NCBI RefSeq assembly: GCF_023228165.1
Contig: NZ_JALOBS010000007.1
Coordinates: 62,001-126,000, forward strand
Length of the DNA: 64,000 bases
Direction of reading: 5' to 3'
Source of the DNA: Methylomonas sp.
Lineage (GTDB): Bacteria; Pseudomonadota; Gammaproteobacteria; Methylococcales; Methylomonadaceae
How positions within the stretch are numbered: position 1 is the first letter of the stretch; each line of letters begins with the position of its first letter. The notes below the pieces were generated by a model. It was given only the letters and a program-made list of their open reading frames with translations. It had not been told where the DNA came from and made no database searches. A program made the translations under genes and the position numbers. Below, piece after piece: positions 53,190 through 61,384 of the stretch.

Positions 53190-54548
53190 TCATTCCGGCA
53201 CGGATTTGCGCATGCTAACGAATTCTTCTGCCGCGGTAGGATGTATACCGATGGTGGAATCGAACACTGCTTTGGTAGCGCCGGCCCGAATGGCAACTGC
53301 CATACCCTGAATGATTTCGCCGGCATCGGCGCCGACCATATGCATGCCCAACACCCGGTCGCTGCTGCGTTGCACCAGCATTTTCATCAATGTCTTTTCG
53401 CCCAAGCCCGATAAGGTGTGTTTCATCGGCGTAAACACCGATTTATACACATCGATGTCGTTGGGATAGCGCCTTCCGGCTTCTGCCTCGGTTAATCCAA
53501 CCGTACCGACATTCGGTTGGCTGAAAACCGCCGTGGGAATATTGTCGTAATCAACCGGCGTCCACTGGTTTGCATATAAGCGATTGACCAGAGCCATCGC
53601 TTCGGCGGTGGCCACCGGCGTCAGGTTGACGCGGTTGGTAACGTCGCCCAACGCATATATCGAAGGCTGACTGGTTTGATAGTATGCATCGACCTTGATC
53701 GCACCCTGCTCGTCCAGCTCCACGCCCGCCGTTTTCAGCCCGAAAGCCTCAGTGTTCGCGACCCGGCCGGTGGCATACAGCACCAAATCCGCGGCAATGG
53801 TTTGACCTGGTCCGGCATGGGCGAGGTAGCCGCCATCTTGTGTTTCAATGCGGGTAATATCACTGTTGAAGTGGATGTCTATGCCTTTTTTGAGCATCTC
53901 CTGTGCTACAAACTCGCGTATATCCTGGTCGAAACCGCGCAGCAGTTTATCGCCGCGATAGCTCAGCGTGGTTTTAACGCCTAGCCCATGCATGATGCCG
54001 GCAAACTCCACCGCGATATAGCCGCCACCGACAATCAAAATTCGCTCCGGTAGATGTTGCAAGGCAAACATGTCGTCGGAGGTGGAGATAAACTCCTTGC
54101 CCGGAATATCCGGCAGCCAGGGCCGGCCGCCGGTCGCCACCAGAATCCGTTCGGCGCGGAATTGCCGCTCGCCAACCGCTACCGTATGCGCGTCCAGTAA
54201 CCTTGCCTGTCCAATAATGATGTTGGCGCCGCTATTCTCCAACAGACCTTGATAGACAGTCTGCAGCCGATCGATTTCGCGGTTTTTCTGTGCCAACAGC
54301 TGCGACCAGTCGAAACGCGGCGGCTGGAAAGACCAGCCGAAGCCGGGGGCGGCGGCAAAATCTTCCTGAAAATGCGAGGCGTACACGAACAGTTTTTTCG
54401 GCACGCAGCCGACGTTCACACAGGTGCCGCCTAGATATTGCTGTTCGGCAATCACCACCCGAGCGCCCAATCCGGCCGCCATTCGCGCAGCCCGCACGCC
54501 GCCGGAACCGGCCCCTATTACAAACAAATCAACATCATATTCAGACAT
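53190..54548 (-). CDS. gor: Glutathione-disulfide reductase
   Basis: A 452-residue FAD/NADPH flavoenzyme with FAD motif GAGSGGVRAAR, redox-active C43 and C48 in GGTCVNVGCVPKK, NADPH motif IVGGGYIAVEFAG, FAD motif YALGDVTNRVNLTPVA, and the C-terminal catalytic TIGIHPTAAEEFV. The pattern is that of glutathione reductase rather than lipoamide dehydrogenase. It is on the same strand 63 bp after the peroxiredoxin gene and probably part of the same OxyR-linked defence. Confidence 0.95.
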   Translation of the reverse strand: MSEYDVDLFVIGAGSGGVRAARMAAGLGARVVIAEQQYLGGTCVNVGCVPKKLFVYASHFQEDFAAAPGFGWSFQPPRFDWSQLLAQKNREIDRLQTVYQGLLENSGANIIIGQARLLDAHTVAVGERQFRAERILVATGGRPWLPDIPGKEFISTSDDMFALQHLPERILIVGGGYIAVEFAGIMHGLGVKTTLSYRGDKLLRGFDQDIREFVAQEMLKKGIDIHFNSDITRIETQDGGYLAHAGPGQTIAADLVLYATGRVANTEAFGLKTAGVELDEQGAIKVDAYYQTSQPSIYALGDVTNRVNLTPVATAEAMALVNRLYANQWTPVDYDNIPTAVFSQPNVGTVGLTEAEAGRRYPNDIDVYKSVFTPMKHTLSGLGEKTLMKMLVQRSSDRVLGMHMVGADAGEIIQGMAVAIRAGATKAVFDSTIGIHPTAAEEFVSMRKSVPE

Positions 54549-54611
54549 GTTACCGCTCCTCGGCGGGATGAACGCAGCCGGACAGATTCCTCATCAACCG
54601 GTCGACAAAAC

Positions 54612-55139
54612 TTAACGCGCTTGTTTCAGAAAGGCCAACATGGTGTCGGCATCGCTGACCTCAAACGGGTCTTCCGGATGATTGTCGGCTTGACCGACCT
54701 CGCTGAACAGTTTGACGACTTTGCCGTCCTCGACCAGCATTGAATAGCGCCAGGATCGATAGCCGAAGCCGAGATTTTCCTTTTTAACCAGCATACCCAT
54801 GCCGCGGGTAAAGTCGCCGTTGCCGTCCGGCAGCATTTTTACATGCTGAACCCCCAGATGCTTGGCCCATTGATACATGGTGAAGGCATCATTGACGCTC
54901 AGGCAATACACTTCATCGACACCTTGGGCAATGATGTCCGGGTATTTGGCTTCGTAACCGGGCAAATGCGTGCTGGAACAGGTCGGCGTAAACGCGCCGG
55001 GCAAGGAAAACACCACGACTTTTTTGCCTTTAAAAATATCGTCGCTGCCGACATCCTGCCAGCGAAAAGGATTGTCTCCGCCTATGCTCTCGTCGCGGAC
55101 ACGGGTTTTGAATACAACATTAGGTACGCTAGCGGTCAT
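54612..55139 (-). CDS. Prx5-type peroxiredoxin
   Basis: About 175 residues from the ATG at 55139 (GGAGA upstream); the frame extends to 55214 without need. The peroxidatic Cys54 sits in SLPGAFTPTCSSTHLPGY, the Prx5 signature. The rest (VDEVYCLSVNDAFTMYQWAK, then NLGFGYRSWRYSMLVEDG) is standard. It reduces hydroperoxides using glutathione or glutaredoxin, which suits the adjacent gor. No glutaredoxin domain is fused. Divergent from oxyR. Confidence 0.93.
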   Translation of the reverse strand: MTASVPNVVFKTRVRDESIGGDNPFRWQDVGSDDIFKGKKVVVFSLPGAFTPTCSSTHLPGYEAKYPDIIAQGVDEVYCLSVNDAFTMYQWAKHLGVQHVKMLPDGNGDFTRGMGMLVKKENLGFGYRSWRYSMLVEDGKVVKLFSEVGQADNHPEDPFEVSDADTMLAFLKQAR

Positions 55140-55307
55140 CTCGATTCTCCAATTTTGAGTAAATATGTTGCCGGCGACTAGTTGGCTAACCGCCCTGTCT
55201 GAATTGCTTTTCATTCAGTACGGGATTCAGTCTACCGGGCTATGTTTGTAATGGAAAATCGATTGTTTGTATAGTATCGATTGATTTAATCAATACAACT
55301 TGCTGCC
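55140..55307. promoter_or_regulatory. Divergent peroxiredoxin/oxyR control region
   Basis: The 168 bp between the two starts contain repeated ATCGAT and ATTGATTTAATCAAT (55256-55300), an AT-rich inverted pattern (ATAGTATCGATTGATTTAATC-like) in the place where OxyR half sites would be expected. The match to the OxyR consensus is loose and was not scored. Confidence 0.45.
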
Positions 55308-56198
55308 ATGAATCTCAGAGACTTGCGTTATTTAATTGCCGTGGCCGAATTGCGCAGCTTTGTGCAAGCTTCGGAACACTGCCATATCAGCCAGCCGACC
55401 CTGAGCACCCAGATTAAAAAACTGGAAGACCGCCTGGGCGTGCAGATTTTCGAGCGAAATAATAAGCGGGTGTTAGCCACCGAAGTGGGCGAACATATTA
55501 TCGCTACCGCCCGGCGCATATTAAAGGAAGTCGACCACATGCAGGATCTGGCCGAAACCGCTCGCGACCCTTTGGCCGGCAATCTGCGCATCGGTGCTTT
55601 CCCGACGCTGTCCACCTATATTTTTCCGGCCTTGGTGCCGTTGATCAGAGACACACTGCCACGTATCAGACTGATATTGGTCGAGGCAAAAACCGAGGAA
55701 TTGGTCCGCCGGTTGAAAAACGGCCAAATCGATATGGCGTTGCTGGCAATGCCTGTCGGCGACGATTTTTTGCAAACCCAAGCATTGTTCGACGACGAAT
55801 TTTTGCTGGCGGTTGCCGCCGACCATCCCCTGGCTGACGCCAACCATATCCGCCAACAGGATTTGTCAGGCCAACAATTATTGTTACTGGACGAAGGCCA
55901 TTGCCTGCGTGGCCATGCATTGCAGATTTGCCGGCTTAATGGTGCGGAAGAACAGCAGGATGTGCGGGCCACCGGCCTGGAAACCCTCCGGCAAATGGTT
56001 CGGGCCGGCACGGGCATTACCTTTATGCCGCGCATTGCCATCCGAGAACCGGATCAAGGCATTCGCTATATCCCGTTCCAAGCGCCCGCTCCCAGCCGTA
56101 GCATCGGCCTGGTTTGGCGCAAAACCAGTATGCGCAGTCGGTTGCTTGATGAAATCGGCCGCCTGATAGTACGGGCGGCAAGACAACCTGCAACGTAG
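55308..56198 (+). CDS. oxyR: Peroxide-sensing LysR-type regulator OxyR
   Basis: A 296-residue LysR regulator: N-terminal winged helix (LRDLRYLIAVAELRSFVQAS, then SQPTLSTQIKKLEDRLG) and effector domain. The redox pair falls at C199 and C208 in EGHCLRGHALQIC, the same numbers as in E. coli OxyR, so disulfide switching by H2O2 is expected. Divergent from the peroxiredoxin-gor genes it probably activates. Confidence 0.95.
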   Translation: MNLRDLRYLIAVAELRSFVQASEHCHISQPTLSTQIKKLEDRLGVQIFERNNKRVLATEVGEHIIATARRILKEVDHMQDLAETARDPLAGNLRIGAFPTLSTYIFPALVPLIRDTLPRIRLILVEAKTEELVRRLKNGQIDMALLAMPVGDDFLQTQALFDDEFLLAVAADHPLADANHIRQQDLSGQQLLLLDEGHCLRGHALQICRLNGAEEQQDVRATGLETLRQMVRAGTGITFMPRIAIREPDQGIRYIPFQAPAPSRSIGLVWRKTSMRSRLLDEIGRLIVRAARQPAT

Positions 56199-56256
56199 CT
56201 ATTCAATCAAGCCTGTTTAGACGGAAGCAGCAAAAAAGGCGGCTGCATTTTTTCTC

Positions 56257-56285
56257 TTGACATATTATTGAGAATCATTATCATT
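56257..56285 (+). promoter_or_regulatory. Promoter with overlapping Fur-like box
   Basis: TTGACA (56257-56262) and TATCAT (56279-56284) are spaced by 16 bp. The 19-mer at 56264-56282 matches the classical Fur consensus at 15 of 19 positions (GAGAATCATTATC core) and spans the -10 region, so iron-bound Fur would block the promoter. It drives the hemP-tonB-exbBD genes. Confidence 0.75.
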
Positions 56286-56394
56286 TGTATCCGACAGTTC
56301 TCTCTCGTACTGTCGCCGGCGCACCTGGTCATTCTCCAAAGTATCAACAGCGTGCGCCGTTTTTATTTTCTGTGATTTTTTTCATGAGGATGTT

Positions 56395-56667
56395 ATGCCT
56401 TCTGTCGAAGCCCGGTTTGCCGACAAGCAAGACTTGTCTCAATTGCACGCGGCGACCTGCTTGTTGATGACCCGCTTCATCAACGGCCTCCATTGCCCAA
56501 AGCTGGCTCACCTGATTGTGCAGCAACTGCAACAATTGCTGGCACACCCCGGGCAAACGCCCAATAGCCGCGAGATGTACCTAAAACTGCTGGAACACTG
56601 GCAAAGTGTTTCCAGTTCTTTGCTGGAACAGAAACAGCCAGGGCAACCTAGCCATCTCTACCATTGA
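56395..56667 (+). CDS. Small protein in the Fur-linked operon
   Basis: A 90-residue soluble helical protein (ATCLLMTRFINGLHCPKLAHLI, then SREMYLKLLEHWQSVSSSLL) with GAGGA upstream of the ATG. It is the first gene after the Fur-like box and 9 bp before hemP, so it is iron-regulated by position. It contains two cysteines and several His residues but no known metal motif. No family recognised. Confidence 0.65.
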   Translation: MPSVEARFADKQDLSQLHAATCLLMTRFINGLHCPKLAHLIVQQLQQLLAHPGQTPNSREMYLKLLEHWQSVSSSLLEQKQPGQPSHLYH

Positions 56668-56676
56668 CATAAAACC

Positions 56677-56859
56677 GTGACTGACCCCAACGAAAAATCC
56701 GCTGTCCGTCCAATCGCAAATTCAGGGTGCGCCGGCAGCAAACGTAAATTCAACAGCCAACAGCTATTTGCAAGCCAAAATGAAATCGTTATCGAGCATT
56801 TGGGCGAACAATACCGCTTAAGGATTACCAGCAACGGTAAATTGATTTTGACTAAATAA
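56677..56859 (+). CDS. hemP: Hemin uptake protein HemP
   Basis: Sixty residues from GTG 56677. The C-terminal pattern SQQLFASQNEIVIEHLGEQY, then LRITSNGKLILTK, is the HemP/HmuP signature (…LF…I.H.G..Y.LR.T..GKLILTK). Members modulate haem receptor expression and haem uptake under Fur control. Nine bases after the preceding gene and upstream of tonB-exbBD. No haem receptor gene lies in the window, so the receptor must be elsewhere. Confidence 0.88.
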   Translation: MTDPNEKSAVRPIANSGCAGSKRKFNSQQLFASQNEIVIEHLGEQYRLRITSNGKLILTK

Positions 56860-56939
56860 ACAACGCTATCCATCGCATAGCCAGCCAGCCCTACGGCCAG
56901 CCAGCCAAGCGTAAGTAACCCAGCTTAACGCGAGGCTCT

Positions 56940-57722
56940 ATGATTGCCACTCTTTGTTTTCTGCAGTACGCGGTAGTATCCGCCAAACCTCGGCGACGGC
57001 CGCCACCTTCACGCCTCGCCAACTCGCAACTGACAAACGCCCATACCTGCTGGCTTGGCGTAAGCTTGGCCACAGCCTTACATCTGGCTTGGCTGGGATT
57101 GTTGCCCGAGGCGTCCGATAAACCAGCTCCGGTTCCGGCGCAGCCCATCATGGTGAACTGGATCAGCGCTCCGGAAGCAAAATCGCTCAGGCCCGCTGCG
57201 CCCAAACCCAAGCAACCGCGTGAAAAGCCGGATAAAAAGGTTGCGCCAAAACCCAAAACCCCAAAACCCAAACCGCTGCTCGCCGCTGATAACGATACGA
57301 CTGCCAAGCTAACCGCTGCCACCAGCGAACCACAACCGCCGCAAGCCGCCGCAACCGGTTTGCCGCAAGCTGATCCACCGGCCGACAGCGCAGCCATTAG
57401 CAGGCATGCCGGCCAAGAACAGAGCGACCCGTCTGCATTGACGCTACCGAATTTGCATGCCGATTATTTGCATAACCCTGCCCCCGCTTACCCCGATCAA
57501 TCCCGGCAACTCGGCGAACAAGGCCGGGTATTTCTGCGGGTACTGGTGAACGCCGCCGGCATGGTCGAACAAGTCACTTTGCGCAAATCCAGCGGTTATC
57601 CCCGTCTGGACGCAGCCGCCCAAGACACCGTCAAAAACTGGCGTTTCGTCCCCGCCAAACGCGGTACGCAGGCCGTAATCGCCTGGGTCGTGATACCGAT
57701 TTCATTCAGTCTGGAAGGATAA
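56940..57722 (+). CDS. tonB: Energy transducer TonB
   Basis: A 260-residue TonB. It has a membrane anchor near residues 35-55 (CWLGVSLATALHLAWLGLL), a Pro/Lys-rich periplasmic spacer (APKPKQPREKPDKKVAPKPK) and a C-terminal receptor-binding domain (about 170-260: NPAPAYPDQSRQLGEQGRVF, SSGYPRLDAAAQDTVKNWRF). It links ExbB/ExbD proton flow to outer-membrane receptors. The ATG has GAGG upstream; the long N-terminal cytosolic lead (about 33 residues) is unusual. Confidence 0.93.
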   Translation: MIATLCFLQYAVVSAKPRRRPPPSRLANSQLTNAHTCWLGVSLATALHLAWLGLLPEASDKPAPVPAQPIMVNWISAPEAKSLRPAAPKPKQPREKPDKKVAPKPKTPKPKPLLAADNDTTAKLTAATSEPQPPQAAATGLPQADPPADSAAISRHAGQEQSDPSALTLPNLHADYLHNPAPAYPDQSRQLGEQGRVFLRVLVNAAGMVEQVTLRKSSGYPRLDAAAQDTVKNWRFVPAKRGTQAVIAWVVIPISFSLEG

Positions 57723-57726
57723 AAGC

Positions 57727-58470
57727 ATGTCATTCAACCAAAACCTCAGCCATTTCCTGTCGCAAAGCGACGGCGTCGGCCAATCGTTATTTCTATTGTT
57801 GATCGTCATGTCGGTCGGCAGTTGGTATTTCATCCTGGTCAAAGCCTGGCACGCCGCAGTCTCGCGCCGTCGCACCCGGCAATTTTTGAGTCTGTTCTGG
57901 AACGCCGCCTCGTTGGATGAGGTGGCGGAAAACTTGAACGGACACCGCGACGAAGAACCGTTTTCGCATCTGACCTATCACGCCATCAACGCCACCCGAC
58001 ACCATGCTATCCACGGCTCGCAGCGCTTGCAGGAAGCCGGTTCCGCCGGTGAATTTTTGACCCGCGCCATTCGCCGCGTCATCGACGAAGAAACCGCCAA
58101 ATTGGAATGGGGTTTGACCATTCTGGCCTCGATAGCCAGCACCGCGCCCTTCATTGGCCTGTTCGGCACCGTCTGGGGCGTCTACCATGCCTTACTCGGC
58201 ATCGGCCAAAACGGCCAGGGCACCCTGGAGCAAATCGCCGGTCCGGTCGGCGAGGCCTTGATCATGACCGGACTGGGTCTGGCGGTAGCGATTCCGGCGG
58301 TACTGGCTTACAACGATTGCGTACGCTCCAACCGGCTGTTGCTGGCGCAACTGGATGCTTTTGCCCACGACCTGTTCGCCTTTTTAACCACCGGTTCGAC
58401 GATCAATGCCATGCCGGAAAATAGTGGGTCATTGCATCAATCGGCCCTGTCGGTAGTAGGAGAAAACTAA
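57727..58470 (+). CDS. exbB: Proton channel subunit ExbB
   Basis: A 247-residue MotA/TolQ/ExbB protein with three membrane segments (about 20-42, 120-155 and 175-200): LFLLLIVMSVGSWYFILVKA, ILASIASTAPFIGLFGTVWG and GEALIMTGLGLAVAIPAVLA. The latter two blocks are the family hallmark. It forms the stator with ExbD in the inner membrane. Starts 4 bp after tonB. Confidence 0.94.
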   Translation: MSFNQNLSHFLSQSDGVGQSLFLLLIVMSVGSWYFILVKAWHAAVSRRRTRQFLSLFWNAASLDEVAENLNGHRDEEPFSHLTYHAINATRHHAIHGSQRLQEAGSAGEFLTRAIRRVIDEETAKLEWGLTILASIASTAPFIGLFGTVWGVYHALLGIGQNGQGTLEQIAGPVGEALIMTGLGLAVAIPAVLAYNDCVRSNRLLLAQLDAFAHDLFAFLTTGSTINAMPENSGSLHQSALSVVGEN

Positions 58471-58895
58471 TGGCCTTCGGTGGCTTCGATCAACAAACCG
58501 GCGGCGGGCATACCGTCGCCGAAATTAATATGATTCCGTTAATAGACGTGATGCTGGTGCTGCTGGTGATTTTTATGATCACCGCGCCGATGATGACCCA
58601 TGCGGTAAAAATCGATTTGCCCAAGGCCAACAGCCAGGCGCAGCAACCGACGCCCAGCGAACCGGTCAATTTGTCCATAGACGCCGACGGTCAATTGTTC
58701 TGGAATCGGGAGGCCGTCAGCCGCGAACAGCTGCAGCAAAAACTGGCGCTGTTGGGCTCGGAACCCGATCCGGCCGAATTGCACATCCGTGCCGACCGCG
58801 ACGCGGCCTACCACTTTGTCGCGGAAGCGCTGGCCGATGCGGCAAGCGCCGGCGTCAGCCGCATCGGCTTTGTTTCCGAGCCCGAGCCGATGTGA
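58470..58895 (+). CDS. exbD: Biopolymer transport protein ExbD
   Basis: A 141-residue protein with one membrane helix containing the essential Asp26 (NMIPLIDVMLVLLVIFMITA) and a periplasmic domain (VNLSIDADGQLFWNREAV, IRADRDAAYHFVAEALADA). Its start overlaps the exbB stop by one base. Completes the iron-regulated TonB unit. Confidence 0.94.
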   Translation: MAFGGFDQQTGGGHTVAEINMIPLIDVMLVLLVIFMITAPMMTHAVKIDLPKANSQAQQPTPSEPVNLSIDADGQLFWNREAVSREQLQQKLALLGSEPDPAELHIRADRDAAYHFVAEALADAASAGVSRIGFVSEPEPM

Positions 58896-58995
58896 CACAC
58901 GAAAAGCATGGCCAGCCGGCACCGGGAATGCGTAATGCCGTGAGAGGTAATACGCCCCGGCCGCCAGTATGCCAAGCTTTATTTTAAGACATCTC

Positions 58996-59583
58996 TCAGG
59001 TTCCTTCCCCCACATAGATCGAGTTAATGCGAGCTCCAGGAGCAAGTCGGCAGAACAGAACGATGGTTGAGCCTTGCCCCGGACTCTCGGCATCTACAAA
59101 ATCAGGAACCGAAATATTACCAAAACCGGCAAACATTAAAGCGTCTCTTCCCCCGGCGTCTCCTACCTCCCAACGCACCATCTTATGCGGTCCGATTTGC
59201 TGGCGCGGGAACCCGTCACTCATCGGCATGATCCGTAGAGTACATTCACTATTACCGGGGCAGTTTGTTCCGGAGGTCGAAGGGCAATCAGGGTGCCAAC
59301 CACGTACCATCACCCGTTCTATGCCGGCGCGCATGGAATCGCGAATCAAGGGACAAACGACCCCTATACGTTTATTCGCCTCGCGGTCATTACCAATCCA
59401 GCCGAACTGCGATACTTCGAGTCGACTTCGGTTCGCATTTCCGTCCGAACCAGAAGCAGTCCAATATTGGCAAATAGTGCCCGGATAGGATTTACCGTCT
59501 GCCGCGAAGGCGGGATTTGATAATAACAACGGCGAGGCAATAAGCACAGCACCAAGAAATCGAATCAGTATATTCACATTCAT
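58996..59583 (-). CDS. Exported cysteine-containing protein of unknown function
   Basis: A 195-residue secreted protein with a signal peptide (1-27, LGAVLIASPLLLSNPAFA). The mature part has six cysteines (GTICQYW, GVVCPLIR, HPDCPSTSG, TNCPGNSECTL, LFCRL), suggesting disulfide stabilisation. Its start overlaps the stop of a 50-codon upstream gene in an ATGA arrangement, so translation is coupled. No family recognised. Confidence 0.7.
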   Translation of the reverse strand: MNVNILIRFLGAVLIASPLLLSNPAFAADGKSYPGTICQYWTASGSDGNANRSRLEVSQFGWIGNDREANKRIGVVCPLIRDSMRAGIERVMVRGWHPDCPSTSGTNCPGNSECTLRIMPMSDGFPRQQIGPHKMVRWEVGDAGGRDALMFAGFGNISVPDFVDAESPGQGSTIVLFCRLAPGARINSIYVGEGT

Positions 59584-59732
59584 TGTAAGCTCCTTACTAT
59601 CATGTTGATCTTTGTTAATAGCTGATCCGCCGGCGATAAAAACAGTGCATTGCTTGCAACAGCAGCTTGGGAAGAAGCAAACAGCGCAACTGTGAGTGCG
59701 ACATGACGCAGCTTTGATAATACGATTTTCAT
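59580..59732 (-). CDS. 50-residue exported peptide, translationally coupled
   Basis: A short gene (ATG 59732, TGA 59582-59580) encoding a signal-peptide-like N-terminus (MKIVLSKLRHVALTVALFAS, then SQAAVASN) and about 22 mature residues (ALFLSPADQLLTKINMIV...). GAGGAAAA stands 7 bases before the start. The stop TGA shares bases with the ATG of the next exported protein. The protein falls below usual gene-length cutoffs but has convincing expression signals. Confidence 0.6.
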   Translation of the reverse strand: MKIVLSKLRHVALTVALFASSQAAVASNALFLSPADQLLTKINMIVRSLQ

Positions 59733-59778
59733 AGTATTTTCCTCTTGATTTCGGAGACTCTGGCCTAATCGCCAGAAT

Positions 59779-60489
59779 TTAAGTCTTTTGTTGGGTTCGG
59801 GTTAAACCCAACAGAACGCCGATGCCCGCCAGGAACAACCAGCACGAGGCCGGCAACGGAACGACAGTGGGTACGGCCAAGCCGCCTATGGATACCTGTA
59901 ATGGCGTATTTCCCACGACCGTGCGTCCGCGGATGGTGGCCCGGCCGCTAGTCTCGAACGCGTCGGCATTGGTGAGAATTTCAATCGGGAACGATTCTTC
60001 GTGCGCTTCCTGGGTCAAATTCCCCAAAAATAGGGGAAAGCCAAAGGTAAATTGCAAGTTATCGCCATTCGCAGAGCGCTCCACGAAGCTGGGCCCGCGA
60101 TCACCGGCCGTATCGCTGCGATAATGAATGTCGGTTTGCCAGCCGGCGTAGCCATTCAGGATGATGCTGTCTATCAAGACGTCGTCGGCGGTAATATTGA
60201 TCGGCCCCAACAGCTGTAAAGCAAAAATCAGGCTGTCGGCGAGGTTCGAGCGAATCGCTTGGTTTGTGACTTCGCCGTGTCCGACGAAAAGTGCAATGCT
60301 CGGGTCCAGGTCGTAAGCCAAGCTGTTTGTGTAAACAACGCTTCCGTTCAGCGCCGGTGTTGCGGACAGGCTGGTCCCTGGCAAAAATGCCGAAGCGCCG
60401 GGCGCCACCACCGCGGCAAACACTGGGGTAGTAAAAAGGCTGGCAAATGCCGCTACGCTGGCCATGCGGACCAATGTATTGATGTTCAT
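59779..60489 (-). CDS. PEP-CTERM sorted exported protein
   Basis: About 236 residues from the ATG at 60489; the frame to 60612 was rejected because the signal peptide (TLVRMASVAAFASLFTTPVF) begins right after that ATG. The C-terminus has the sorting signal VPLPASCWLFLAGIGVLLGL followed by basic RTQQK, recognised by exosortase. The mature part is probably an extracellular beta-rich protein. It precedes the 50-residue peptide gene by 46 bp. No exosortase gene is in the window. Confidence 0.88.
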   Translation of the reverse strand: MNINTLVRMASVAAFASLFTTPVFAAVVAPGASAFLPGTSLSATPALNGSVVYTNSLAYDLDPSIALFVGHGEVTNQAIRSNLADSLIFALQLLGPINITADDVLIDSIILNGYAGWQTDIHYRSDTAGDRGPSFVERSANGDNLQFTFGFPLFLGNLTQEAHEESFPIEILTNADAFETSGRATIRGRTVVGNTPLQVSIGGLAVPTVVPLPASCWLFLAGIGVLLGLTRTQQKT

Positions 60490-60599
60490 AAGTAAGCTCT
60501 CCAAATTTGTTCGGTTCCCGTCGGAAATTCTCGGCGTCATGCGCGCAGCATCCGATGGGCGCTTAAACGGCTGACGCAAAACGCCTGTCGGGAATGAAT

Positions 60600-61118
60600 T
60601 TACAAGCGGCAATACCCGGCATTAGGCGCGCCGGTCTTGGGGTCTGTAGTGCCTTCCACAAACTCCCCGCCAACCGAAATACAGTCGGATATCATTTGGT
60701 TACACTCGCTGACGCTCCAGCAGTAAGGCGTGCCGCCGGTATCGTCCCCCCCTTTGCCGGCGAAGGTATTCGAGCCCTGGTAAGTGCTTGAGCGCTGATC
60801 GCCTTCGCAATCGACACCGACATCGCAGGCGTATTTATCCACCAGTACGCAAGAGAGATTTTGGGTTAAATTGGTGGAACCGCTGCTTGCGCACGACCAG
60901 ACTTCGCATTCGTGGTAATACTCGTGAATGGCGCATCGGGTGTGGGTGTGCCGATATGCGGTTTTTTCGGTCGATTCCTTGAGAACCAGGTCGTCTATTT
61001 TCGATTGGTCGCCGATAACCACCAAGTCCAGCTTGGTTTTATCGGTGGTTTCGGCTGACGTCAGCACGGGGAATACCAGCGCCGCGAGCATTGCTATTAA
61101 TAGTGTTGAGTGTTTCAT
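60600..61118 (-). CDS. Exported cysteine-rich protein of unknown function
   Basis: A 172-residue protein from the ATG at 61118, with signal peptide (LLIAMLAALVFPVLTSA). The mature part has ten or more cysteines (HTRCAIHEYYHECEVWSCAS, SCVLVDKYACDVGVDCEGDQ, then SECNQMISDC). The HEYYHE pattern resembles a metal site, but it is not a canonical protease motif. It is divergent from the STAND-type regulator gene that starts at 61385. Confidence 0.7.
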   Translation of the reverse strand: MKHSTLLIAMLAALVFPVLTSAETTDKTKLDLVVIGDQSKIDDLVLKESTEKTAYRHTHTRCAIHEYYHECEVWSCASSGSTNLTQNLSCVLVDKYACDVGVDCEGDQRSSTYQGSNTFAGKGGDDTGGTPYCWSVSECNQMISDCISVGGEFVEGTTDPKTGAPNAGYCRL

Positions 61119-61384
61119 AATTGCCTTCCCGTTGTTGATTGTTGAAAGTGAGCCGGTTTCGTACCTACCGCGTCCACCGCTATTCAAGACTTAAGCCGAA
61201 TCACCGGATCTCGCGAGCAAGGCAAATTCAGCGACTCTCAAAGGAATCCTGCGGAATTGCCCTGGCCGAATAGTTGACGGCGAAGTCAACTTAAACGCTC
61301 GATCTCTTTTATTTCTCTTTTTTCAGGTTCTTTTGTCAGGCTTTTTTTATTAGACTGTGAAAAAGATGATCTAGAGGGATTGCA
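61119..61384. promoter_or_regulatory. Divergent region between the Cys-rich protein and the regulator
   Basis: These 266 bp separate two divergent genes and probably hold both promoters. TTTTTTTATTAGACTGTGAAAAAGATG precedes the regulator's GAGGGA ribosome site, but no operator repeat was identified. Confidence 0.35.
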
